DNA of 39,992 bases, taken from Phycisphaeraceae bacterium. Lineage in GTDB: Bacteria > Planctomycetota > Phycisphaerae > Phycisphaerales > Phycisphaeraceae. This document shows, piece after piece, positions 15,481-22,071 of the stretch. The position numbers and the translations under genes are program-made. Under the pieces are notes generated by a model. It was given only the letters and a program-made list of their open reading frames with translations. It made no database searches and had not been told where the DNA came from. Position 1 is the stretch's first letter. Every line of letters starts with the position of its first letter. The stretch covers positions 1-39,992 of the forward strand of contig JADZCW010000040.1 in assembly GCA_020851395.1 (NCBI GenBank). The letters are read 5' to 3'.

Positions 15481-15524
15481 GTAACAAGGACGCCTGTCCG
15501 AACGAACAAGCAAAGGAAACGGCC

Positions 15525-16067
15525 ATGAGCAAGCCGGTCAAGAACCTGATCACCGACTCCTACAAGCAGACCTTCGACAAGATCGACGGGGCTGTGCTGA
15601 TCGACATCCGCGGCATCGACTCCAAGGTCAACAACGAACTGCGGGCCGGCCTGCTCAAGCAGCAGGTCAAGGTCACCGTCGTCAAGAACAGCCTGGCCAA
15701 GAAGGCCTTCGCCGGGACGGCCCTCGAACAGCTCTCGGAGCTGCTCGAAGGCCCCAGCGCCCTGGTCTACGGCGGCGGCAGCGTCGTCGAGGTGGCCCGG
15801 ACGATCCTCGAGAAGGCCAAGCAGTTCGAGAAGCTCCAGGTCAAGGGCGCCGTGATGGACGGCACGCTCTACCCTGCCAACCAGGTCGACGCCCTGAGCA
15901 AGTTCCCGACCAAGGCTGAGGCCCAGGGGCAGATCATCCAGATCGTCCTGAGCCCCGCCGGCCAGGTCATCGGCGCGGCGACCAGCGCCGGGTCGGCCAT
16001 CGCCTCGATCCTCAAGACCATCGAGGAGAAGCTCGAGAAGGGCGAGGCGATCGCGAAGGCCAGCTGA
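15525..16067 (+). CDS. rplJ: 50S ribosomal protein L10 (uL10)
   Basis: A 180-residue protein, normal length. It starts MSKPVKNLITDSYKQTFDKI, with the L10 core AGLLKQQVKVTVVKNSLAKK and FAGTALEQLSELLEGPSALVY, and ends in the helix that anchors L7/L12 dimers (SAIASILKTIEEKLEKGEA). L10 is the base of the ribosomal stalk. AAAGGAA precedes the ATG by about 7 nt. It lies in the operon between rplA and rplL, with a leader hairpin upstream. Confidence 0.97.
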   Translation: MSKPVKNLITDSYKQTFDKIDGAVLIDIRGIDSKVNNELRAGLLKQQVKVTVVKNSLAKKAFAGTALEQLSELLEGPSALVYGGGSVVEVARTILEKAKQFEKLQVKGAVMDGTLYPANQVDALSKFPTKAEAQGQIIQIVLSPAGQVIGAATSAGSAIASILKTIEEKLEKGEAIAKAS

Positions 16068-16181
16068 CCGCTCGGTTCACATGCAATACCCCACCCGACG
16101 GGCCCCGAATGGGGTTAAACGGACGCAGCGTGCGGCCGCCTCTTGGGTGACAACGTTCGACGCAAGAAAGGTTCGTGCATC

Positions 16182-16580
16182 ATGACTGACACCGCCACGA
16201 TCGACGCGGGCATCAAGGAAATCGGCGACAAGATCGCCGGCCTGACCCTCAAGCAGGCTGTGGACCTGAAGAACTACCTCAAGGAGGCCTACGGCCTCGA
16301 GCCCGCCGCGGGCGGGGCCGTCATGGTCGCCGCCGCCGGTGGCGCCGCCGCCGAGGCCGCTGAGGAGAAGACCAGCTTCGACGTCGTGCTCAAGAACGCC
16401 GGCGAGCAGAAGATCAAGGTCATCAAGGTCGTCCGCGAGGCCACCGCCCTGGGCCTCAAGGAGGCCAAGGACCTGGTCGACGGCGCGCCCAAGACGGTCA
16501 AGGAAGGGCTCTCCAAGGACGAGGCCAACAGCTTGGCCGAGAAGCTCAAGGAAGTCGGCGCCGAGATCGAGATCAAGTAA
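16182..16580 (+). CDS. rplL: 50S ribosomal protein L7/L12 (bL12)
   Basis: A 132-residue protein. The N-terminal dimerisation part has GLTLKQAVDLKNYLKEAYG, a flexible alanine- and glycine-rich hinge follows, and the C-terminal domain carries EKTSFDVVLKNAGEQKIKVI with KVVREATALGLKEAKDLVDG. It recruits translation GTPases to the ribosome. I choose the ATG at 16182, preceded by AGAAAGG about 11 nt upstream; the extra residues further upstream do not match the family. It is the last gene of the operon and is followed by a clear terminator. rpoB is not adjacent, unlike the common rplKAJL-rpoBC arrangement. Confidence 0.97.
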   Translation: MTDTATIDAGIKEIGDKIAGLTLKQAVDLKNYLKEAYGLEPAAGGAVMVAAAGGAAAEAAEEKTSFDVVLKNAGEQKIKVIKVVREATALGLKEAKDLVDGAPKTVKEGLSKDEANSLAEKLKEVGAEIEIK

Positions 16581-16616
16581 GTCGAACCGGCCCGCAAGGG
16601 TCATTGACGCTGTGAC

Positions 16617-16648
16617 GAAAACCGCCCTGGGAACGGGGCGGTTTTTTT
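16617..16648 (+). terminator. Intrinsic terminator of the rplKAJL operon
   Basis: Stem ACCGCCC/GGGCGGT (16621-16627 with 16636-16642), an 8-nt loop, preceded by AAA and followed by seven T. Confidence 0.92.
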
Positions 16649-16682
16649 GTGGCCATGGGCTGAACGTGAGTTGGATGGTGTT

Positions 16683-16710
16683 GGGTACGGGGTACAGGGT
16701 ACAGGGTATG
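16683..16710 (+). repeat. Short tandem repeat, 7-bp unit, four copies
   Basis: Four units of GGGTACA with changes in the first (GGGTACG) and last (GGGTATG). It lies between the rplL terminator and dinG. Confidence 0.8.
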
Positions 16711-16728
16711 AAGGCTGGGAAACCGGGA

Positions 16729-16743
16729 TTACTTCCGGGGGGG
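16729..16743 (+). repeat. C-tract motif copy F
   Basis: TTACTTCC followed by seven G, 47 bp before the dinG start codon. One mismatch in the first three bases of the consensus. Confidence 0.5.
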
Positions 16744-16790
16744 CACCCTAACATTTACCTGCTGGGCCGCTACAATGCGAGGTGTCGCCT

Positions 16791-18944
16791 ATGTCGTTCA
16801 ATCCCCTGGACATCATCGCTCCCGACGGCCCGATCGCTCGGCGATTGGGGGCGGGTTATGAGCTGCGGCCCGAGCAGGCGACGATGATCGAGGCGGTGGA
16901 TCGGACGCTCACCGAGCGGTCAGCACTGGTGGTCGAGGCGGGGACGGGCGTCGGTAAGTCGTTCGCCTACCTGCTGCCGGCAATCAAGCACATCCTCGAT
17001 CGCGAGCCGGAGGCCGATGCGCGGAAGCGCGTGGTCATTTCGACGCACACGATCGCGCTGCAGGAGCAGCTGGTCTTGCGGGACATCCCGCTCTTGCAGG
17101 CGGTGCTGCCGGGGGAGTTCACAGCCGTGCTGGTCAAGGGCCGGGGCAATTACGTCTCGCTGCGACGGCTGCGGCAGGCCGGGGAGAAGCACGCGCAGCT
17201 CTTCGGCGAGCCGGAGATGGTGCGGTCGCTGCATGCACTCGAGGAGTGGGCGGCGACGACGGACGACGGGTCACTTTCGACGCGTCCGCCGATCGAGCGA
17301 CCGGCGATCTGGGACCAGGTGCAGTCCGACGCGGGCAACTGCATGGGGCGGCGGTGCCCGACGTATCAGGAATGCTTCTTTCAGAAGGCCCGGCGGCGGG
17401 CGGAGCACGCGGACCTGCTGGTGGTCAATCATGCGCTGTTCTTCGCGGATCTGGCGATGCGGCAGGAAGGGGTGGGGTTTCTACCGGCCTACGACCACGT
17501 GATCCTCGACGAGGCGCACACGGTCGAGGACGTGGCGGCGGAGCACTTCGGCGTGCGATTGAGCGAGTATCAGGTGCGGCTGCTCCTGGGGACGCTGTTC
17601 AACCCGCGGACGTACAAGGGGTTTCTGCCGACGCTGGAGAAGAAGGCGGACGGCAACCTCGTGGACCGGGCGGTGGCGACGCTGCTCGAGGCCGAACGGG
17701 AGACGCAGGTGTTCTTCGACGCCCTGGAAGACTATGCCGAACGGTTCGCCCGCGACACGGGGCGGGTGCGCGAGCCGGGGTTCATCGAGAATCGGCTGAG
17801 CGAGGCGCTCAAGCAGCTCTCGATGACGCTCAAGCTCGTCAAGGAGGCCTGCGACTCGGAGCCGGATCGGTACGAGCTGGCGGGGTACACGGCCCGCTGC
17901 GACGGGTTGGCGGCGGCGGCGGAGTCGCTGGTGATGCAGAAGCTGCCGGACAGCGTGTACTGGATCGAACGCTCGGGCGGGTCAGGGAAGAATAGCTCGT
18001 CGCACCGTCGGCAGAGGCGGATCGCGCTGCAATGCTCGCCGATCGAGGTTGGGCCGCTCTTGAATCAGCGGCTGTTCCATGCGACCAATGGGCGGGATGA
18101 GCCCGTCGGCGTGATCCTCACGTCGGCGACGTTGGCGACGCAGACGTCGAGATCGGGCAAAAGTCAGGGGAAGACAAACCCGTTCGCTCATATTCAGGAG
18201 CGATTGGGCTGTCCGGAGGCCGACACGCTTCTCTTGGGCTCGCCTTTTGACTTTGCCCGGCAGGCGGAGTTGATGGTCGAACCGGAGCTGCCCGAGCCGA
18301 ACCTGCCGGTGTTCTTTGACAAGCTCATGCCGCGCGTGCTCGAGCACGTGATGCGGTCCGAGGGTGGCGCGTTTGTGTTGTTCACGGGGTATGACCTCTT
18401 GCGTCGCGCAGCGGAGTGGCTGCGGCCGCAGCTGGCGGCGGCGGGGCTGCCGATGCTGGTGCAGGGCGAGGGGATCGACCGCTCAACCCTGCTGGAAACG
18501 TTCCGGGGGAATCCGCGGTCGGTGCTCTTGGGGACGGACAGCTTCTGGCAGGGCGTGGACGTGCGGGGCGAGGCGCTGCGGAACGTGATCATCACGCGCC
18601 TGCCCTTCGCGGTGCCGGATCGGCCGCTGGTCGAGGCGCGGATCGAGCGGATCGAGGCCCGCGGGGGCAAGGCGTTCCACGATTACTCGCTGCCGGAGGC
18701 GATCCTGAAATTCAAGCAGGGATTCGGGCGGCTGATCCGGTCGAAGACGGATCGCGGGAGCGTGGTGGTGCTTGACAGCCGGATCGTGACCAAGTCGTAT
18801 GGGAAGCTGTTCCTGCGGGCGCTGCCGCCATTGCCGGTGCGTCAGTGGCGCGGGCAGCAGTGGACCACGGCGCCGCAGGCGACGCCGTCAACCGTGAACC
18901 CCCCTACCGCTTCGACGATGCCTAGCCATGACCCAGACTTCTGA
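16791..18944 (+). CDS. dinG: DinG/XPD-type ATP-dependent DNA helicase
   Basis: A 717-residue superfamily 2 helicase. Walker A reads EAGTGVGKS (49-57), the DEAH box lies at 240-243, and the C-terminal helicase domain has SFWQGVDVRGEALRNVIITR and a KQGFGRLIRSKTDRG motif VI. An iron-sulphur insertion is suggested by C184, C189 and C195, but the first cysteine expected after GRGNY is a serine (S123), so the cluster may be absent or differently liganded. DinG-type helicases unwind DNA 5'-3', including R-loops and D-loops. GAGG lies 8 nt before the ATG. The last 17 bp overlap the acetyltransferase gene. Confidence 0.9.
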   Translation: MSFNPLDIIAPDGPIARRLGAGYELRPEQATMIEAVDRTLTERSALVVEAGTGVGKSFAYLLPAIKHILDREPEADARKRVVISTHTIALQEQLVLRDIPLLQAVLPGEFTAVLVKGRGNYVSLRRLRQAGEKHAQLFGEPEMVRSLHALEEWAATTDDGSLSTRPPIERPAIWDQVQSDAGNCMGRRCPTYQECFFQKARRRAEHADLLVVNHALFFADLAMRQEGVGFLPAYDHVILDEAHTVEDVAAEHFGVRLSEYQVRLLLGTLFNPRTYKGFLPTLEKKADGNLVDRAVATLLEAERETQVFFDALEDYAERFARDTGRVREPGFIENRLSEALKQLSMTLKLVKEACDSEPDRYELAGYTARCDGLAAAAESLVMQKLPDSVYWIERSGGSGKNSSSHRRQRRIALQCSPIEVGPLLNQRLFHATNGRDEPVGVILTSATLATQTSRSGKSQGKTNPFAHIQERLGCPEADTLLLGSPFDFARQAELMVEPELPEPNLPVFFDKLMPRVLEHVMRSEGGAFVLFTGYDLLRRAAEWLRPQLAAAGLPMLVQGEGIDRSTLLETFRGNPRSVLLGTDSFWQGVDVRGEALRNVIITRLPFAVPDRPLVEARIERIEARGGKAFHDYSLPEAILKFKQGFGRLIRSKTDRGSVVVLDSRIVTKSYGKLFLRALPPLPVRQWRGQQWTTAPQATPSTVNPPTASTMPSHDPDF

Positions 18945-19410
18945 ACTCGTCATTGAGTTGGCCGACCTGACAAACCCTCGCCATCAGAGGGCGGTGGTGG
19001 ACCTGCTGGACCACTACGCCCGCGAGCCGATCGGGGGAGGCGTGCCGCTGCGGCCGGAGGTGCGAGAGCGGCTGATCCCGGGGCTGCGCGATCACCCCAC
19101 GGCGATGATCCTGCTGGCGTGGCAGAACGACGTGCCGGCGGGAATCGCCCTGTGTTTTGAGGGCTTTTCGACCTTCAACGCCAGGCGGCTGGTCAACATC
19201 CATGACCTGGCGGTGCACGCGGACTTCCGCGGGCGCGGGATCGGGCGGGCGCTGCTGCGGGCGGTCGAGGCAACCGCGCGGCAGCGCGGATGCTGCAAGA
19301 TCACGCTCGAGGTTCGGCATGACAATGCGGTGGCGATGGGGCTCTACCGCGACGAGGGGTACGCTGAGCCGGGCGGGGATGCGCACCACTTCCTGGCCAA
19401 GAAGCTGTGA
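18928..19410 (+). CDS. GNAT family N-acetyltransferase
   Basis: A 160-residue GNAT-fold protein. The acetyl-CoA pyrophosphate-binding motif reads FRGRGIGRALLRAVEATARQ, preceded by VNIHDLAVHADF and followed by ITLEVRHDNAVAMGLYRDEGY, all in the usual order. The acetyl acceptor is unknown. Its start codon lies inside the end of the dinG gene (17-bp overlap), so translation is probably coupled. It converges with hisG. No membrane segments. Confidence 0.92.
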   Translation: MTQTSELVIELADLTNPRHQRAVVDLLDHYAREPIGGGVPLRPEVRERLIPGLRDHPTAMILLAWQNDVPAGIALCFEGFSTFNARRLVNIHDLAVHADFRGRGIGRALLRAVEATARQRGCCKITLEVRHDNAVAMGLYRDEGYAEPGGDAHHFLAKKL

Positions 19411-19429
19411 TGCCCCAACCCCGAAGACC

Positions 19430-19445
19430 TTGACAACCTTGTCAA
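19430..19445. terminator. Palindrome between convergent genes, possible bidirectional terminator
   Basis: TTGACAA-CC-TTGTCAA is a perfect 16-bp palindrome between the ends of the acetyltransferase and hisG genes. It lacks a long T-tract, so terminator function is only suggested by position. Confidence 0.35.
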
Positions 19446-19459
19446 ACTTCCGGGGGGGG
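19444..19459 (+). repeat. C-tract motif copy G
   Basis: AAACTTCC followed by eight G, 2 bp from the hisG stop codon and overlapping the end of the preceding palindrome. Confidence 0.6.
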
Positions 19460-19461
19460 CG

Positions 19462-20367
19462 TCAGGGAATCACTTTGTTCAATGGGTAGCTGATGATGCC
19501 CGTGGCGCCGGCGCGGGAGAGTTTCGGCACGAGCTGGCGTTCGACGACCTCGTCGACGATGACTTCCAGGGCGACCCATTCGCCGTCGGCCAGGGGGCTG
19601 ACGGTCGGGCTCTTGGCGGCGGGCAGGAGGCTGACAATCTCGGTGAGTTTGGCGCGGGGGGCGTTCATCTTCAGGCCGACCTTCTGGCGGGCGGCGATGG
19701 CGCCGCGGAGGAGCAGGGCCAGGTCCTCGATGCGTTCGCGTTTGGAGGGGTCCTGCCAGGCGGTCTTGTTGGCGATCAGGCGCGTGGTGCTGGTGAGGAT
19801 GGTGTCGATCTCGCGGAGCTTGTTGGCCCGCAGGCTCGAGCCGGTCTCGGTGATGTCGACGATGGCGTCGACGAGGCGGGCCTTGACCTCGGTGGCGCCC
19901 CAGGAGAACTCGACCTTCTTGACGTTCACGCCGAGCTTCTGGAAGTAGCGGCGGGTCGTCTCGACGAGCTCGGTGGAGATGATGGCGCCGTCGAGGTCCT
20001 TGGGCGAGCGGACGGGGGATTCCTCGGGGACGGCCAGGACCCAGCGGGCGGGCTTGGTGGTGGCCTTGGAGTAGGTCAGCTCGGAGACCTCGTGGACGTT
20101 CGAGCCGTTCTCGATGATCCAGTCCCAGCCGGTGATGCCGACGTCGACGACGCCGTCCTCGACGTAGCGGCTCATCTCCTGGGCGCGGAACATGACCATC
20201 TCCATGCCGGGGTCGTCGATGGTGGGGAAGTAGGAGCGGTCGCGGATGGACACGTCGTAGCCGGCCCGTTTGAAGAGGTCGACGGTCGAGTCCTGGAGGC
20301 TGCCCTTGGGCAGGCCGAAGCGAAGGACGGACCGTGCGGCGGCGGGGTTGGATGCGGTGGTGCTCAC
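19462..20367 (-). CDS. hisG: ATP phosphoribosyltransferase, long form
   Basis: A 301-residue protein, the length of the long HisG form that carries its own C-terminal ACT-like regulatory domain and needs no HisZ. LRFGLPKGSLQDSTVDLFKR opens the catalytic part, then VDVGITGWDWI and the signature VDAIVDITETGSSLRANKL. The regulatory domain covers roughly 215-301. It catalyses the first step of histidine synthesis. The start is a GTG at 20367 with AGAGG 5 nt upstream. It is the last gene of the nusA-infB operon, 21 bp after the endonuclease III-like gene; no other his gene is in the window. Confidence 0.95.
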   Translation of the reverse strand: MSTTASNPAAARSVLRFGLPKGSLQDSTVDLFKRAGYDVSIRDRSYFPTIDDPGMEMVMFRAQEMSRYVEDGVVDVGITGWDWIIENGSNVHEVSELTYSKATTKPARWVLAVPEESPVRSPKDLDGAIISTELVETTRRYFQKLGVNVKKVEFSWGATEVKARLVDAIVDITETGSSLRANKLREIDTILTSTTRLIANKTAWQDPSKRERIEDLALLLRGAIAARQKVGLKMNAPRAKLTEIVSLLPAAKSPTVSPLADGEWVALEVIVDEVVERQLVPKLSRAGATGIISYPLNKVIP

Positions 20368-20388
20368 GTCTGCCTCTTTCTGATCTGT

Positions 20389-21132
20389 CTATTTCTTGGC
20401 GGTCTTCTTGGTGGTTTTCTTGGTGGTCTTGCCGGCGGATTTTTCGGCCACGTGCGGCGTGGGAACGTCACGGGGGGCGGCGGGCTTCTTGGCGGGCTTT
20501 TCCGGGGCGGGCTTGGTCGGGACGTCCGAGCCGTCCTCGTCGGACCAGGCCTGGATGGCCAGGTGGGCGGCGGCGGACTCGTCAGCCTTGAACTGTCGCT
20601 CGAGCAGGGCGGAGACCTGCTCGGGTGGCGTTGAGGGGTAGAGGATGCCCTCGTCGACCATGAGCTGGGTCAGGCGGTCGTCGGCGGGGATGGCGTGGGC
20701 GCCGAAGGCGTGCAGGGCGACGTAGGCCGCGACGTAGGGGACCATGCCGGGGAGGGACTCGATGTAGGAGCGGACCTCCTTCTTGGGCTTGTCCTTGAGG
20801 GCGTCGAGGCTGGTGGCATGCTCGCGGCGGAAGACTTCCTGGAGGGTGTCGCGCAGTCGGGCGGCGCGTTCGATGCCCTGGGGGTAGCGTGGGCCGATGA
20901 TGGCGACGATCTCGCTGGGGTGGCTGACGCGCAGGTCGTTGTGGTCGACCAGGGCGGCGGTGAGCTTGGCCAGGGCGGCGGTGGCGGCCTTGGTGGTGGT
21001 GTTCCACTGGAGGAAGGCCTGGATCAGGCAGGCCATAGGCTCGATCATCGCCGGCGGCTCGGCCGACGCCTTGGGCTTGAACCGCTTGACCAGCGCGGCG
21101 AGTTTCTTGGCGTTGACCTGGGATGTCTTCAA
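20389..21132 (-). CDS. Endonuclease III-like (HhH-GPD fold) protein with a lysine-rich tail
   Basis: A 247-residue protein. Residues about 25-190 resemble the HhH-GPD fold of DNA glycosylases, with SYIESLPGMVPYVAAYVALH (122-141) in place of the helix-hairpin-helix LPGVGxKTA, and IPADDRL matching the VDTHV aspartate region. The catalytic lysine position holds Y133, and no C-terminal iron-sulphur cysteines are present, so glycosylase/lyase activity is doubtful. Residues 205-247 form a Lys/Ala/Pro/Thr-rich tail ending KTTKKTTKKTAKK, like histone H1 tails. The start is TTG at 21132, overlapping the rbfA stop, with GGAG 8 nt upstream. Probably a DNA- or RNA-binding protein. Confidence 0.75.
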   Translation of the reverse strand: MKTSQVNAKKLAALVKRFKPKASAEPPAMIEPMACLIQAFLQWNTTTKAATAALAKLTAALVDHNDLRVSHPSEIVAIIGPRYPQGIERAARLRDTLQEVFRREHATSLDALKDKPKKEVRSYIESLPGMVPYVAAYVALHAFGAHAIPADDRLTQLMVDEGILYPSTPPEQVSALLERQFKADESAAAHLAIQAWSDEDGSDVPTKPAPEKPAKKPAAPRDVPTPHVAEKSAGKTTKKTTKKTAKK

Positions 21133-21590
21133 GGCCGGATCTCCGGGGCGGGTGGTGGGTCTGTTGCGGTTGAGTCATCCGATAGCGAGGCGGGGCCCGA
21201 CTCATGGGCCGATCCGCCGTCCCCCGCCCCCGGAATCGCCAGGGATTGGTCACGCCGGCGGGCGCGTTCGATGGCGTCGAGCACGTCGTCCTGTTTCTTG
21301 AGCGAGCCGTCGATCTTGAAGTTCAGACGCGGGACCGACCGCAAAGCCGTGGCCTTGCGGAGCAGGCTCTGGATGTGGCCGGCCGCGTGGCTCAGGCCAT
21401 AGAGGGCCCGCGACTCGTTGCGCTGCGGGAGGACCGAGACGTAGACCGTGGCGTCGGAGAAGTCCGGCGTCAGGTCCACCCGGGTGATGCTCACGAGGCC
21501 CTCGAGACGGGGGTCGGCCAGCTTGGTCGCCAGCAGCTGGCTGACGGCCTTCTGGAGCATCGCTTCGATCTGTTCCTTGCGGTGACTCAT
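21129..21590 (-). CDS. rbfA: 30S ribosome-binding factor RbfA
   Basis: A 153-residue protein. The KH-like RbfA core shows MSHRKEQIEAMLQKAVSQLL, then DPRLEGLVSITRVDLTPDFS and DATVYVSVL, and ends RSVPRLNFKIDGSLKKQDDV. The last 40 residues form a low-complexity Pro/Ser/Asp tail. RbfA matures the 5' end of 16S rRNA in the small subunit. I choose the ATG at 21590; upstream in-frame codons run through C-tract motif copy H. The G-run of that motif lies directly upstream and may serve as a poor ribosome-binding site. The stop overlaps the next gene. Confidence 0.92.
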   Translation of the reverse strand: MSHRKEQIEAMLQKAVSQLLATKLADPRLEGLVSITRVDLTPDFSDATVYVSVLPQRNESRALYGLSHAAGHIQSLLRKATALRSVPRLNFKIDGSLKKQDDVLDAIERARRRDQSLAIPGAGDGGSAHESGPASLSDDSTATDPPPAPEIRP

Positions 21591-21597
21591 GGTGCTG

Positions 21598-21612
21598 CCC
21601 CCCCCGGAAGTT
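21598..21612 (-). repeat. C-tract motif copy H
   Basis: Eight C followed by GGAAGTT on the plus strand; on the coding strand it reads AACTTCC and eight G, 7 bp before the rbfA ATG. Confidence 0.6.
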
Positions 21613-21652
21613 GTTGCCCGGCGTGATGGACGCCTGGGGAGAACGGGTTCCG

Positions 21653-21988
21653 TTATTTCCACGCCCGGTCGGCGGCCTGGGGGCTGGGTGAGGGTGATCC
21701 CTGGCCGGTGAGAATCTCCATCGCATGGTCGCGGACGACGCAGTCGTTGTGGCTGGTGATCATCCGCAGCACGGCGTCGAGCACGCCCTGGGCCGTCGGG
21801 ACGCTCGATGCGGCCAGGGCCACGCCGAGGGTGGCGAGGCGCGGATCGTCCTGCGTGCCGACCTCGGCCACGGAGACACGGTGCTCGCGGGCGAGGCGGT
21901 CCTTGAGGCTCAGCACGACGCGACGCTTGTCCTTGAGCGAGGTGGACCAGGCCATGGCGAGCTCGACCTGTAAAATTCCGACGACCAT
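21653..21988 (-). CDS. ylxP: DUF503 family protein (YlxP)
   Basis: A 111-residue protein with the DUF503 pattern: MVVGILQVELAMAWSTSLKD, KRRVVLSLKDRLAREHRVSV and AEVGTQDDPRLATLGVALAA. It is found between infB and rbfA in many bacteria, as here, and a role near ribosome maturation is assumed but not proven. The ribosome-binding site is weak. A proline/serine-rich end (about 12 residues) follows the domain. It lies 62 bp before the rbfA start. Confidence 0.88.
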   Translation of the reverse strand: MVVGILQVELAMAWSTSLKDKRRVVLSLKDRLAREHRVSVAEVGTQDDPRLATLGVALAASSVPTAQGVLDAVLRMITSHNDCVVRDHAMEILTGQGSPSPSPQAADRAWK

Positions 21989-22051
21989 CTTCTGAACCGG
22001 GAACGCTGTTGGGGGTTAGAGCCCGTCACCCGCGGCCGGGACCACCGTGCC

Positions 22052-22064
22052 ATACTTCCGGGGG
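22052..22064 (-). repeat. C-tract motif copy I
   Basis: ATACTTCC followed by GGGGG on the plus strand, then C and six more G, 7 bp from the infB stop codon. One mismatch in the first three bases. Confidence 0.5.
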
Positions 22065-22071
22065 CGGGGGG

